Source: Pasteurellaceae bacterium Macca
GTDB taxonomy: Bacteria; Pseudomonadota; Gammaproteobacteria; Enterobacterales; Pasteurellaceae
Direction of reading: 5' to 3'
DNA: 64,000 nt
Assembly: GCA_023101485.1 (NCBI GenBank)
Contig: LVZB01000030.1
Location: forward strand, 62,001-126,000
Shown here: in pieces, positions 38,336 through 48,420 of the stretch
Numbering within the stretch: the first letter of the stretch is position 1
Layout: each line of letters begins with the position of its first letter
Program-made: the position numbers and the translations under genes
The notes under the pieces: model-generated
Database searches by the model: none
Seen by the model: the letters and a program-made list of their open reading frames with translations, nothing else
What the model was told of the DNA's origin: nothing

Positions 38336-38764
38336 ATGAAAGTAAAAATTTTTTCTATCACATTTTTCACTGCGATTTTGACCGCTTGTAGTAGCACGCC
38401 AAAGGGGAACTTGCCTTCTCAGCTTTATCAAGGTTATTGGGCTATGTACCCGTTCAATGGGCAGCACCGAGTGTTGAAATTTCAACCTAATGGAGTCGTG
38501 AAAATCTACGATTATACTTGCAACTATAAGGACGGCAGTTATCGCCTTTATGATACGGATACCGTTTATTTACGTAAATTGGGGAATAAACGTTTTAAAT
38601 TGTTTGATCGTTATAAAAAGCCATTCTCTCAATTTGAAATTATGAGATTAAACTCTCAGTTTTTAGATGCAAAACAAGTGTTTAACGAACCAAAGCAAGA
38701 AAAAGGGTCATTAAATTTACGCTATTTTGCTACAAAAATAATGAGACCGATTTGCCGTCATTAG
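38336..38764 (+). CDS. Small lipoprotein of unknown function
   Basis: 142 residues from the ATG at 38336. A lipoprotein signal ends in the lipobox L-T-A-C at residues 15-18, followed by SSTPKG, so the protein is likely anchored in the outer membrane. The mature part is rich in Tyr, Lys and beta-prone stretches (FQPNGVVKIYDYTCNYKDGSYRLYD). I do not recognise the family. The frame extends six codons upstream from a TTG within the guaB terminator, which makes the ATG the better start. No clear ribosome-binding site is seen. Confidence 0.75.
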   Translation: MKVKIFSITFFTAILTACSSTPKGNLPSQLYQGYWAMYPFNGQHRVLKFQPNGVVKIYDYTCNYKDGSYRLYDTDTVYLRKLGNKRFKLFDRYKKPFSQFEIMRLNSQFLDAKQVFNEPKQEKGSLNLRYFATKIMRPICRH

Positions 38765-38800
38765 CAAGCGGTCGTTTTTTTGTGACTTTTTGTATGATAG

Positions 38801-38835
38801 AACAACAGCGATTTATGTGAATAAACGCTGTTGTT
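38801..38835. terminator. Hairpin between convergent genes
   Basis: AACAACAGCG pairs with CGCTGTTGTT, extended by TTTAT/ATAAA with a one-base bulge. It lies between the lipoprotein gene and the convergent glycosyltransferase gene, with moderate T content on the plus side. Confidence 0.55.
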
Positions 38836-38843
38836 TCTGTCTG

Positions 38844-39725
38844 TTATAAATTGTAATGGAGCACTTTAATGATGGCTTTTTGTATTTCTGTGCTCATCTT
38901 TATCTGCATTGTGTTTAACCAAACTTGTAATATATCTTCTTGGGTAATGGGATAGTTGAGTTCATACTCAATCCCTGAATTTTTCAACAGCATATTTATT
39001 ACTTCGACTCGAACTTTTTTTCCAACATTTTGTTGTGGTTGGTTAAATAAAGAAGAAACTTGGTTTTCATGCAGTCGATAATAGAGTAAATAATCTTGTA
39101 CATTTGCTAATTTCCCTCCAATTTTAACGACTTCGAGCCATAATTTAAAATCTTCTGCATGGGGATAATTTTCATCATATCGTAATTGATGGAGTGTAAA
39201 TACTGATTTATGGATAAGAACACAAGAATGAGATATTACATTTCTGAATTGAAAACTTAATACAATATCTTGGTGTTCACTAGGAAATTCAAATTTATAT
39301 CCATCTCTAAAATTTTTACTGAGAATGCCTTCATTACCCATGGTGATCATTTGTGCGCCACAAACTAATATCTTTGGATCACTTAGCATTTTTTTGAGAA
39401 TTGAGCTAATCCAATGCGGGAAAACAATGTCATCTGAATCCGTTCGGGCAATGAATTCACCTTTCGCAAATTGAATTGCTTTATTTAACGTTTTAATTAA
39501 GCCAAGATTATGTTCATTATGAATTGTAATAATGCGGGGATCTTTTTTTGCCCAACATTCCATTATTTGCGCGGAATTATCGGAAGAACCATCATTAATT
39601 AGAATAATTTCAAGATTTTGATAAGTTTGATTTATGACAGCTTGAATTGCCTCATTTAAATATTTTTCTCTATTATAGATAGGCATAATGACAGATATGA
39701 GGGGATAATCTGATTGATTGATCAT
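38844..39725 (-). CDS. Family 2 glycosyltransferase (surface glycan)
   Basis: 293 residues with a GT-A fold N-terminus: SVIMPIYNREKYLNEAI, INDGSSDNS and the metal-binding TDSDD (about residues 94-98). It transfers a sugar from a nucleotide donor, most likely to lipooligosaccharide, since the Kdo kinase gene lies 52 bp upstream on the same strand. Donor and acceptor cannot be deduced. The AT content looks higher than in the neighbouring housekeeping genes. Confidence 0.85.
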   Translation of the reverse strand: MINQSDYPLISVIMPIYNREKYLNEAIQAVINQTYQNLEIILINDGSSDNSAQIMECWAKKDPRIITIHNEHNLGLIKTLNKAIQFAKGEFIARTDSDDIVFPHWISSILKKMLSDPKILVCGAQMITMGNEGILSKNFRDGYKFEFPSEHQDIVLSFQFRNVISHSCVLIHKSVFTLHQLRYDENYPHAEDFKLWLEVVKIGGKLANVQDYLLYYRLHENQVSSLFNQPQQNVGKKVRVEVINMLLKNSGIEYELNYPITQEDILQVWLNTMQIKMSTEIQKAIIKVLHYNL

Positions 39726-39777
39726 AATTTATTATCCTTATTTGGAATATTTTATTCTATCATAGTTTCAAAAAACA

Positions 39778-40488
39778 TTATTTTAATGGAGAGACTTGTT
39801 TATATCCAGCCATTAACGCTGCCCAATTTTCAGCTTGGAATTGAATCGCTAATCTTCCCACTTCTTTATGAAAGGAGCGTAACAGGCGGTCTAAATTTTG
39901 CTTTTTCCAACTATCGCCTTCCGTAATAGCACATTTATCAAAATCAATAAGCCAAAATTTTCCCGTGTTGTCTATCAGGATATTATGAATATTTAAATCG
40001 GTGTGTTGTACTTGATAATTGTGAAGTTGGCGAATTAATATGCCAAGTTGTTCATATTGTTGATATGTAAGGGGCTGTTTTTGCAGATATTGGCTAAGAT
40101 CTTGAGTATTTTCGATTTTTTCAATCAAAATATCTCCTTGATAGCAACCGAATTGCCGTGTGATTTTTAATCCTATCGGGCGCGGTGTTGGTAAGCCCCA
40201 ACGGTGCAGTTGTTGTAATAATTCAAACTCTTTAACCGCACGAGTCTGTTCGTAGCTTTGAAAGGCGTAGCGATCTTTAACGAATTTACCAAATAACCCT
40301 CCACGGTAGTAGTGCCTTAATACGCTATTTACTCCCAGCTCTGTTTCAGTATAGAGGAAATAGGTAATTCCTCGCCCTTTTGATTGCCCTAATAGGCGAG
40401 AGTTAAGGTTTTTGTGATCAAGAAGTTGGACAACCAACGGTTGTGTATGTTCGGGTACAAGTTTGGGGTTAAATTGGTAGTAATACAT
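39778..40488 (-). CDS. kdkA: Kdo kinase (lipooligosaccharide core)
   Basis: 236 residues from the ATG at 40488. It phosphorylates the single Kdo of the Pasteurellaceae inner core. KGRGITYFLYTE, ALRHYYRGG-like LRHYYRGGLFGKF, the catalytic loop HTDLNIHNILID and WLIDFDKC match the family across its length. The frame continues upstream to in-frame ATGs at 40587 and 40683, but those collide with or nearly abut the divergent folE start. The 40488 start gives the usual family length. Ribosome-binding sites are weak for all options, so the start is the uncertain part. Confidence 0.85.
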   Translation of the reverse strand: MYYYQFNPKLVPEHTQPLVVQLLDHKNLNSRLLGQSKGRGITYFLYTETELGVNSVLRHYYRGGLFGKFVKDRYAFQSYEQTRAVKEFELLQQLHRWGLPTPRPIGLKITRQFGCYQGDILIEKIENTQDLSQYLQKQPLTYQQYEQLGILIRQLHNYQVQHTDLNIHNILIDNTGKFWLIDFDKCAITEGDSWKKQNLDRLLRSFHKEVGRLAIQFQAENWAALMAGYKQVSPLK

Positions 40489-40612
40489 AAGCCGTTTAAA
40501 TTGTTGATAGCCGCTCTCAATTTTAGTAATTGTATAGGATTTTGCTGACCTATGTTTATAATTTTTAAGTGTTTTGATAGAATCCATAACATCAATTATT
40601 AGAGGAAAATAC

Positions 40613-41269
40613 ATGAGCCACATCTCTCCTGAAGCCCAAAGTGTGCGCGATGCCTTATTTAACAAAGGCATTGAAACCCCCACAATTGAATTATTTAAAG
40701 ATAAAGACAGTCGTCGTAGTGAAATCCAGCAACATTTGCGTGCTGTATTAGAACTTTTAGGATTAGATTTATCGGACGATAGCCTAGAAGAAACTCCTCA
40801 CCGTTTGGCGAAAATGTATGTTGATGAGATTTTCAGTGGGTTAGATTATCAAACCTTCCCTAAGATCACGAAGATCAAAAATCGGATGAAAGTCAGTGAA
40901 ATGGTGCTAGTCGATGACATTACCCTAACAAGTACTTGCGAACATCATTTTGTGACCATTGACGGTAAAGTGGCGGTGGCTTATTACCCAAAAGATTGGG
41001 TGATTGGCTTATCGAAAATTAACCGTGTTGTGCAATTTTTTGCCCAACGTCCGCAAGTGCAGGAACGTTTTACTGAGCAAATTCTCACCGCATTCCAAAC
41101 CATTTTAGAAACTGAAGACGTTGCCGTTTATGTGAAAGCGACCCACTTTTGTGTGAAATGTCGAGGGGTTAAGGATACCAATAGCCAAACAATCACCTCT
41201 GCTTATGGCGGTGTTTTCCTCCAAGATCGGGATACCCGTAAAGAATTTTTAGCGTTGATCCAGAAATAA
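40613..41269 (+). CDS. folE: GTP cyclohydrolase I
   Basis: 218 residues. First enzyme of tetrahydrofolate synthesis from [22 protein letters not shown] carries zinc ligands Cys and His, and [13 protein letters not shown] the second cysteine. The start ATG at 40613 is preceded by AGAGGAAA. The stop codon overlaps the truA start by one base. Confidence 0.96.
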   Translation: MSHISPEAQSVRDALFNKGIETPTIELFKDKDSRRSEIQQHLRAVLELLGLDLSDDSLEETPHRLAKMYVDEIFSGLDYQTFPKITKIKNRMKVSEMVLVDDITLTSTCEHHFVTIDGKVAVAYYPKDWVIGLSKINRVVQFFAQRPQVQERFTEQILTAFQTILETEDVAVYVKATHFCVKCRGVKDTNSQTITSAYGGVFLQDRDTRKEFLALIQK

Positions 41270-42057
41270 TGAAAATTGCCTTAGGGATTGAGTATGACGG
41301 TAGCCGATATTTCGGCTGGCAACGGCAACAGAACGTGGATTCAGTACAACAACAGCTTGAAATGGCATTGTCTAAAATTGCGAATGCCCCTGTGGAAGTA
41401 TTTTGTGCTGGGCGTACTGATGCCGGTGTTCATGGCACGGGGCAGGTGATTCATTTTGAAACAGAGTGTTATCGCCCGTTGCAAAGTTGGTGTTTTGGTA
41501 CAAACGCTCATTTGCCTGCGGATGTGGCAGTGAAGTGGGCTGTTGAAGTACCTGATGACTTTCATGCCCGTTTTAGTGCTACTGCCCGCCGTTATCGCTA
41601 TATTATCTATAACAGCAAATTGCGTTCAGCAATCTTACCCCGTGGGGTTTCTCACTACTACCATCCGCTTGATGAACAAAAAATGCACCAAGCTGGGCAG
41701 TTTCTGTTAGGGGAGCAAGATTTTAGTGCCTTTAGGGCTGCGCATTGCCAATCCCACACACCGTGGCGGAATGTACATCATTTGAAAGTCAGCCGTATTC
41801 AAGATTATATTGTGGTTGATATTCAAGCTAATGCCTTCGTACATCATATGGTGCGTAATATTGTAGGGAGCTTGATTGAAGTCGGGCAGGGAAGACAAGA
41901 GATCGAATGGATAAGCTGGCTTCTAGCACAAAAAGATCGCACATTGGCGGCAGCGACGGCAAAGGCAGAAGGGCTATATCTTGTCGATGTAATTTACCCT
42001 GAACACTTTGCGATTCCACAAGGGCGCTTAGGGCCGTTATTTCTTGAAGATGAATAG
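41269..42057 (+). CDS. truA: tRNA pseudouridine(38-40) synthase
   Basis: 262 residues. It modifies uridines 38-40 of the anticodon stem. The catalytic aspartate is in [13 protein letters not shown], and [13 protein letters not shown] is the second conserved block. Start and folE stop overlap (TAATG), so translation is coupled. Confidence 0.96.
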   Translation: MKIALGIEYDGSRYFGWQRQQNVDSVQQQLEMALSKIANAPVEVFCAGRTDAGVHGTGQVIHFETECYRPLQSWCFGTNAHLPADVAVKWAVEVPDDFHARFSATARRYRYIIYNSKLRSAILPRGVSHYYHPLDEQKMHQAGQFLLGEQDFSAFRAAHCQSHTPWRNVHHLKVSRIQDYIVVDIQANAFVHHMVRNIVGSLIEVGQGRQEIEWISWLLAQKDRTLAAATAKAEGLYLVDVIYPEHFAIPQGRLGPLFLEDE

Positions 42058-42195
42058 CAATAAACACAAAGCAAAATTACTCCAAAATTCGACCGCTTGT
42101 TTTGTGTAACAAGATAATCACAACGATAATCTCTTCGTCTGTTGCTTTTTACCGCCTATGGTGGTTTAATCCTGTTAATTTTTCTAAATCATCTC

Positions 42196-42220
42196 GCCCT
42201 TTCTTATTGAAAGGGCTTTT
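42196..42220 (+). terminator. Terminator or attenuator ahead of polA
   Basis: GCCCTTTC (42196-42203) pairs with GAAAGGGC (42209-42216), then TTTT. It ends the folE-truA transcript and may limit read-through into polA 26 bases later. No separate gene is seen in 42058-42245. Confidence 0.65.
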
Positions 42221-42245
42221 CCTTTATTTCATTGAGCAAAAAATT

Positions 42246-45092
42246 ATGGCAACCATCGCAAAAAATCCCCTCGTTTTGGTGGACGGCTCGTCCTATCTTT
42301 ACCGTGCATTCCACGCTTTTCCCCCTTTAACGAATAAGTTAGGCGAACCCACGGGGGCGATGTATGGCGTGTTGAATATGTTAAAGAGTTTGATCGCACA
42401 GGTTGAACCGAGCCATATTGCCGTGGTGTTTGATGCCAAAGGAAAAACCTTCCGTGATGAACTTTTTGAGCAGTATAAATCCCACCGTCCGCCCATGCCC
42501 GATGAGCTTCGCGCCCAAATTGCTCCCCTTCATGCAATGATTAAAGCCTTAGGTATTCCGCTACTTTCCATTGAAGGGGTAGAGGCTGATGATGTGATTG
42601 GGACTTTGGCTGTCCAAGCGGCAAAGGATGGGAAAGACGTGTTAATCAGCACCGGCGATAAGGATATGGCGCAACTGGTGAATGATCATATTATGCTGAT
42701 TAACACCATGAATAATACCTTGCTTGACCATGACGGTGTGGTGGAAAAATATGGTATTCCGCCGGAGCTGATTATCGACTACCTCGCCTTGCTAGGCGAT
42801 GCCAGTGATAATATTCCCGGGGTAAAAGGTGTTGGGGAGAAAACTGCCCTTGCGCTATTACAGGGCATTGGCTCAATGGCGACAATCTACGCGAATTTAG
42901 AGAAAGTGGCGGAATTAGGTTTCCGTGGGGCGAAAAATTTTGCGCCGAAATTAGCAGCCGAAAAAGCCAGTGCGGATCTCTCTTACCTTCTTGCGACCAT
43001 TAAAACCGACGTTGAATTACCGCTACGCCACGATGAACTCCTTGCCGAGCCTCAGCAACGGGATCAGCTTGTTGAACTCTTTGGGCGTTATGAATTTAAA
43101 CGTTGGCTTAATGAAGTGATGGATAACACGAATCCGGTCACCCAAACCGCCCCTGAAAAAATGCCTAACGCTTTTCAAGGAAAACAAGCGGTCGTTTTTG
43201 AGTCAAATTTTGCACCGAAGATCGAGATTGATCGTAGCCGTTACCAATGTGTGAATAACCCCGCTCTTTTCACTCAATGGCTGGCGAAATTAACCCAAAA
43301 CAACATCATTGCGGTGGATACGGAAACCGATAACCTCGATAATATGGTGGCGAATTTAGTGGGGATCTCCTTTGCCCTTGAAACGGGGGAAGCCTGCTAT
43401 ATTCCTTTTATTCATCGGGGGAAAGTACCTGCCGATCAGGGCGATTTGTTTGGCGAAGAAGAGGAGAGTGGTGATGCGATATTGCCGAATCAGCTTGACC
43501 GAAATGATTGCCTTGCCCAACTCAAACCGATTTTAGAAAATCCTGAAATTTTGAAGATCGGACAGAATATCAAATATGATTTAACCATGTTTGCACGCTA
43601 TGGGATTGAATTGGCGGGCGTTGCGTTTGATACGATGTTGGAATCCTACACCCTCAATAGTACAGGGCGACACAATATGGATGAGCTTGCCCAACGTTAT
43701 CTCGGCTATGAAACGATTCCCTTTGAAGCCCTTGCCGGAAAAGGCAAAAATCAGAAAACCTTTGACCAAATTGAACTAGAAAAAGCCACGGAATATGCCG
43801 CCGAAGATGCGGATATTACCATGAAGCTCCACCAAGTATTAAGTCAAGAATTAGACAAGACGCCGAGCTTGAAAAAACTCTTTACCGAAATTGAGATGCC
43901 CCTTGTGAGTGTACTGTCCCATGTGGAGCGTAATGGCGTGTTGATTGATCCCCAACGCTTACTTGCCCATTCCGCCGAGATTGAGCAACGCTTGCAGACC
44001 TTAGAAGAACAAGTCCATGCCGAAGCCGGTGCGGTATTTAATCTCGCTTCAACCAAGCAATTACAGGAAATTCTCTTTGAGAAACTTGCTCTCCCGGTGT
44101 TGAAAAAAACCCCGAAGGGCGCGCCTTCAACGAATGAAGAAGTGCTAGAAGAGTTGGCACAAATGGGGCATCAAGTACCGGTTTTACTGATAGAACACCG
44201 TGGGTTGAGTAAATTAAAATCGACCTATACGGATAAACTCCCCCAAATGATTAACCCTCACACAGGGCGTGTGCATACCTCTTACCACCAAGCAGTGACG
44301 GCGACGGGGCGATTATCATCAAGCGATCCCAATTTACAAAATATCCCGATTCGCAATGAACAGGGCAGACGTATTCGCCAAGCCTTTATTGCCCGTGACG
44401 GTTATGTGATTGTGGCGGCGGACTATTCACAAATTGAGCTTCGCATTATGGCGCATTTAGCCAATGACGAAACCATGATCCGCGCCTTTGCCGAAGGGAA
44501 AGATATTCACCGTGCCACCGCAGCGGAAATCTTTGGTGTGGGCTTAGAGGCGGTCACAAGCGAACAACGCCGAAGTGCCAAAGCGATTAACTTTGGCTTG
44601 ATTTACGGGATGTCCTCTTTTGGATTAGCCAATCAGCTCGGTATCTCCCGTAATGATGCACAAAAATATATGGATCGCTACTTTGAACGCTACCCAGCGG
44701 TACAGCAATTTATGCTCGATATTCGCGAAAAAGCCGCCGCCCAAGGGTATGTGGAAACGCTCTTTGGTCGCCGTTTATATCTGCCGGATATCAAATCGAG
44801 TAATCAAATCCGCCGAAAAGCCGCTGAACGGGTAGCCATCAATGCCCCAATGCAAGGCACAGCAGCGGATATTATCAAGGTGGCGATGATCGGCATCGAT
44901 CGTGCCATTCGCCATTGTGATGAGATTAAGATGATTATGCAGGTGCATGATGAATTGGTCTTTGAAGTCAAGGCAGAAAAAGTCGAGCATTATACCGCCC
45001 TTATTAAAGCTGAAATGGAAAAAGCCATTACTCTAAACGTACCGTTAATTGCCGAAGTGGGTATCGGCGCGAATTGGGATGAAGCGCACTAA
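42246..45092 (+). CDS. polA: DNA polymerase I
   Basis: 948 residues from the ATG at 42246; the longer open frame upstream encodes no family-like sequence. Three domains are visible. The 5' nuclease has [14 protein letters not shown] and [11 protein letters not shown]. The proofreading domain has [11 protein letters not shown] (the DxE motif is present). The polymerase has motif A ([16 protein letters not shown]), motif B ([17 protein letters not shown]) and motif C ([10 protein letters not shown]). It fills gaps in repair and removes Okazaki primers. Confidence 0.97.
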   Translation: MATIAKNPLVLVDGSSYLYRAFHAFPPLTNKLGEPTGAMYGVLNMLKSLIAQVEPSHIAVVFDAKGKTFRDELFEQYKSHRPPMPDELRAQIAPLHAMIKALGIPLLSIEGVEADDVIGTLAVQAAKDGKDVLISTGDKDMAQLVNDHIMLINTMNNTLLDHDGVVEKYGIPPELIIDYLALLGDASDNIPGVKGVGEKTALALLQGIGSMATIYANLEKVAELGFRGAKNFAPKLAAEKASADLSYLLATIKTDVELPLRHDELLAEPQQRDQLVELFGRYEFKRWLNEVMDNTNPVTQTAPEKMPNAFQGKQAVVFESNFAPKIEIDRSRYQCVNNPALFTQWLAKLTQNNIIAVDTETDNLDNMVANLVGISFALETGEACYIPFIHRGKVPADQGDLFGEEEESGDAILPNQLDRNDCLAQLKPILENPEILKIGQNIKYDLTMFARYGIELAGVAFDTMLESYTLNSTGRHNMDELAQRYLGYETIPFEALAGKGKNQKTFDQIELEKATEYAAEDADITMKLHQVLSQELDKTPSLKKLFTEIEMPLVSVLSHVERNGVLIDPQRLLAHSAEIEQRLQTLEEQVHAEAGAVFNLASTKQLQEILFEKLALPVLKKTPKGAPSTNEEVLEELAQMGHQVPVLLIEHRGLSKLKSTYTDKLPQMINPHTGRVHTSYHQAVTATGRLSSSDPNLQNIPIRNEQGRRIRQAFIARDGYVIVAADYSQIELRIMAHLANDETMIRAFAEGKDIHRATAAEIFGVGLEAVTSEQRRSAKAINFGLIYGMSSFGLANQLGISRNDAQKYMDRYFERYPAVQQFMLDIREKAAAQGYVETLFGRRLYLPDIKSSNQIRRKAAERVAINAPMQGTAADIIKVAMIGIDRAIRHCDEIKMIMQVHDELVFEVKAEKVEHYTALIKAEMEKAITLNVPLIAEVGIGANWDEAH

Positions 45093-45108
45093 TAAACCAC
45101 GAATAGAG

Positions 45109-45147
45109 AATCCCCATGGCTTTTCATGTCCATGGGGATTTTTATTT
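45109..45147 (+). terminator. Intrinsic terminator of polA
   Basis: AATCCCCATGG (45109-45119) pairs with CCATGGGGATT (45130-45140), then a T-rich run. Confidence 0.9.
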
Positions 45148-45286
45148 TTGGAGTAAAACGGAAATATTGCCAAGCTAAGCTCAATACACTATCATTTTCC
45201 TTTTAATTTTATGTTATGCAAGCGGTCAAAAATGTTCGTTATTTTGTGAAATAAGTGATTGACCGTATTATTTTGGGAGTTTCATA

Positions 45287-45441
<155 letters not shown>

Positions 45442-45442
<1 letters not shown>

Positions 45443-46416
45443 TGGCAGGTAATCGTAATCTCCACCGTGCAAACCGTGAAAAAAATGATGAGTTTTATAC
45501 TCAACTTGCTGATATTGAAAACGAATTAAAGCACTATACCCACCACTTCAAAGATAAAATTATTTTCTGTAATTGTGATGATCCAGAAGAGAGTAATTTT
45601 TTCCGTTATTTTGCCCTTAATTTTGAACATTTAGGAATTCAAAAGCTCATTGCTACGCATTTTGATGCAGAAAAGCCGACCTATAAATTAGAAATTGATC
45701 GTGAGTTAGATCTCAATTTAGACGGTAAAATTGATTTTGCGGATATTCAACGGATTCCATTACAGCAAAATGGTGATTTCCGCTCGCCTGAGTGTATAGA
45801 GATTTTAAAATCTGCTGATATTGTGGTAACTAATCCGCCATTTTCTTTATTTCGTGAATATATTGCTCAATTAATAGAGTATGAAAAACAGTTTTTAATT
45901 ATTGGTAATCAAAATGCAATTACTTATAAAGAGATTTTCCAATTAATAAAAAATAACAAATTATGGTTAGGAAATGGATTTAATTCTGGAAATGCCTATT
46001 TTAGCATTCCTGATTATGCGATTCATCAATATGCTAAAGGCGTTTATGATGAACACTCAGGATTAGTGAAATTTAGAAATTGTCATTGGTTTACTAATTT
46101 AGACCATAGTAAGCGCCATACTGAATTAGATTTATGGGCAAATTATGATCCTGAAAAATATCCACATTATGATAATTATGATGCGATTGAAGTCAGCAAA
46201 GTCAAAGATATTCCTAAAGATTGGCAAGGAGCTATGGGGGTACCAATTACCTTTTTGGATAAATATAACCCTGAACAATTTGAGATTTTAAGTTCAAATG
46301 ACTTTAGAAAAAATGAAGATGTTCCATTTAAAGCTCATGGCTTAATTAAAGATAAAGATGGTTCCATTAATGGTAAACCAACTTATGTGCGTATTCTTAT
46401 TAGACACAAAAGGTAA
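45442..46416 (+). CDS. EcoRI-family adenine-specific DNA methyltransferase
   Basis: 324 residues. N-terminal RANREKNDEFYTQLADIENEL and FCNCDDPEESNFFRYF are typical of the EcoRI-methylase family, and VVTNPPFSLFREY is the NPPF catalytic motif of N6-adenine methyltransferases. Its target sequence cannot be read. It starts at the TAATG junction with the repeat leader and is followed six bases later by the DUF262-HNH gene. The pair is AT-rich compared with polA and bioD around it, suggesting acquisition. Switching would alter host methylation and perhaps the expression of many genes. Confidence 0.88.
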
Positions 46417-46422
46417 TTACTT

Positions 46423-47535
46423 ATGCAAATTGAATTAACAAACATTACAATCCGTGATTTATATAATGGTTATAAAGATACCGCAGAAGATGGCGTTAAG
46501 GGTTTTGGCGGTAAACTTGATATTCGCCCTCAATATCAACGTGAATTTGTCTATAAAGAAAAACAGCGTAATGCTGTGATTGATACGGTGATGAAAGGTT
46601 TTCCGCTAAATATTATGTATTGGGTTAAACGTGAAGATGGCACATTTGAAGTATTGGATGGTCAACAACGCACTATTTCGATCTGCCAATTTATAAAGGG
46701 CGATTTTTCGGTTAACTATCAATATTTCCATAATTTACCCCAAGATAAACAAGTGCAAATTTTGGATTATTCTCTTACCGTTTATCAATGTGAAGGCACC
46801 GATAGCGAAAAATTAGAGTGGTTTAAAACCATCAATATTGCAGGCGAAAAACTGACGGAGCAAGAATTGCGTAATGCTGTTTATGCTGGCACTTGGTTAT
46901 CCGATGCAAAACGCAAATTTTCTAAAACAGGTTGTATTGCATCAAGTTTAGGGGATAAATATGTAAAAGGCTCACCGATTCGCCAAGAATTATTAGAAAC
47001 GGTTTTATCTTGGATTTTTCCAACCGAAAAAGACAGACAGGGTAATCCCCATCAAAGTATTGAAAGTTATATGGCATTACATCAACAAGATGAACATGCG
47101 ACCAAATTATGGGCATATTTTGAAAGTGTGATAAATTGGGTAAAAAATACGTTTACTGAATATCGTAAAGAGATGAAAGGTTTAGATTGGGGCTTGCTTT
47201 ATAATCAATTTAAAGAAGCTGATTTAAACCCTAAGACCCTAGAAATTGAAATCAAAAAGTTAATGGAAGATGATGAGGTGAGTAAAAAATCGGGAATTTA
47301 TGCTTATGTTTTAACAAAAGATGAGCGCTATTTAAATTTAAGAGCTTTTACCGATAAAGACAAACGTATTTTATTTGAACGCCAAAATGGAATTTGCCCA
47401 CATTGCAAAGAAACATTTGGATTAAACGAGATGGAAGCCGATCATATTATGCCTTGGTCACAAGGCGGTAAAACAGATTTAGGAAATGGGCAAATGTTGT
47501 GTAAAGCGTGTAATCGCAGAAAATCAGATAAGTAA
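46423..47535 (+). CDS. DUF262-HNH nuclease-like protein
   Basis: 370 residues. The N-terminal DUF262 (ParB/Srx-like) domain has the DGQQRT motif near residue 80, which in GmrS-type proteins takes part in nucleotide hydrolysis. The C-terminal HNH domain is complete: CPHCKETFG, EADHIMPWSQGGKTDLGNGQMLCKACNRRK. It resembles GmrSD-type restriction proteins but ends in a plain HNH and not DUF1524. Placed six bases after the methyltransferase, it is probably the cleaving partner of a restriction-modification unit. Activity and target are unknown. Confidence 0.8.
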   Translation: MQIELTNITIRDLYNGYKDTAEDGVKGFGGKLDIRPQYQREFVYKEKQRNAVIDTVMKGFPLNIMYWVKREDGTFEVLDGQQRTISICQFIKGDFSVNYQYFHNLPQDKQVQILDYSLTVYQCEGTDSEKLEWFKTINIAGEKLTEQELRNAVYAGTWLSDAKRKFSKTGCIASSLGDKYVKGSPIRQELLETVLSWIFPTEKDRQGNPHQSIESYMALHQQDEHATKLWAYFESVINWVKNTFTEYRKEMKGLDWGLLYNQFKEADLNPKTLEIEIKKLMEDDEVSKKSGIYAYVLTKDERYLNLRAFTDKDKRILFERQNGICPHCKETFGLNEMEADHIMPWSQGGKTDLGNGQMLCKACNRRKSDK

Positions 47536-47551
47536 TTTATTTAAGAAAACA

Positions 47552-47587
47552 GACCGCTTGAATCACACAAGCGGTCGTTTTTTTTTG
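47552..47587 (+). terminator. Terminator from an inverted uptake-sequence pair
   Basis: GACCGCTTG (47552-47560) pairs with CAAGCGGTC (47568-47576), then T residues. It ends the methyltransferase-nuclease unit; bioD converges on it. Confidence 0.9.
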
Positions 47588-47593
47588 ACTTTT

Positions 47594-48313
47594 TTACTTA
47601 CGGAAATAACGCAATAATTGCTCTGGGTTGGTGATATAGCTGGCTAATTCTTTTTCACTTGGGCGACCAATGTAGGGAATTTCACCGAGGAGGGGAGCAT
47701 TGATTTTTTGGCTGAGCAGTTCAATCAATTCCGCATAGTGGCGTAAACCGGGGTTGACACGGTTCGCTACCCAGCCGACCAATTCCACGCCTTGCTGTTG
47801 AATGGCTAGGGCAGTGAGGAGGGCGTGATTGACACAACCTTCTTTAATGCCGACCACAAGCACCACCGGCATTTGATTTTTCTTGACCCAATCGGCAAAG
47901 CTGAGATCTTTGTTGATCGGCGTAAGCCAGCCGTAAGTGCCTTCCACCAACACATTATGATCACTCTGTTTGAGGCGTTGTAGATCTTTGTTGAGTTTAT
48001 CCACAGAAATATGCCGAACCGCATCTAAGGCGGCGAAAACCGGCGTGCTGGAATGGACGAAAGAGTAGCTATTGATCTCCCGATAATGAACGGGGCGAGG
48101 ACAACTTTTTTGGATAATAAGCACATCTTCGTTATCTTCGCAGGCATAGTCGTCTAAATTGGGTTCCGTGGGGAGGGAATCATCTCCACCGCAGGCAATG
48201 GGCTTATAGCCGACAATGGGGATTTCATATTGGGCGAGCGTTTGAAGTAAGGCACGGGTGACAATCGTTTTGCCAACGTTCGTGTCCGTGCCGGTGATAA
48301 ATAAGCAGGTCAT
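47594..48313 (-). CDS. bioD: Dethiobiotin synthetase
   Basis: 239 residues. It closes the ureido ring in the penultimate step of biotin synthesis. The P-loop is GTDTNVGKT at the N-terminus, followed by GYKPIACGG. EGTYGWLTPI replaces the usual EGAGG-type block, so this is one of the divergent BioD2-like versions found in Haemophilus relatives. No other bio genes are in the window. Confidence 0.88.
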   Translation of the reverse strand: MTCLFITGTDTNVGKTIVTRALLQTLAQYEIPIVGYKPIACGGDDSLPTEPNLDDYACEDNEDVLIIQKSCPRPVHYREINSYSFVHSSTPVFAALDAVRHISVDKLNKDLQRLKQSDHNVLVEGTYGWLTPINKDLSFADWVKKNQMPVVLVVGIKEGCVNHALLTALAIQQQGVELVGWVANRVNPGLRHYAELIELLSQKINAPLLGEIPYIGRPSEKELASYITNPEQLLRYFRK

Positions 48314-48420
48314 GGGCTTCTCAATGTTAATAAACGGTTAAAATTGTGAGATATTCTACCCAATAGACCAAAAGCAAATACTGTCTTTGATCAAATTTCC
48401 GTGAGAAAGCCTCGTTTAAT

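Noticed and set aside
42102-42245. Longer N-terminus for DNA polymerase I
   Set aside because: The upstream codons include a terminator hairpin and encode nothing like the family; the ATG at 42246 starts the conserved sequence.
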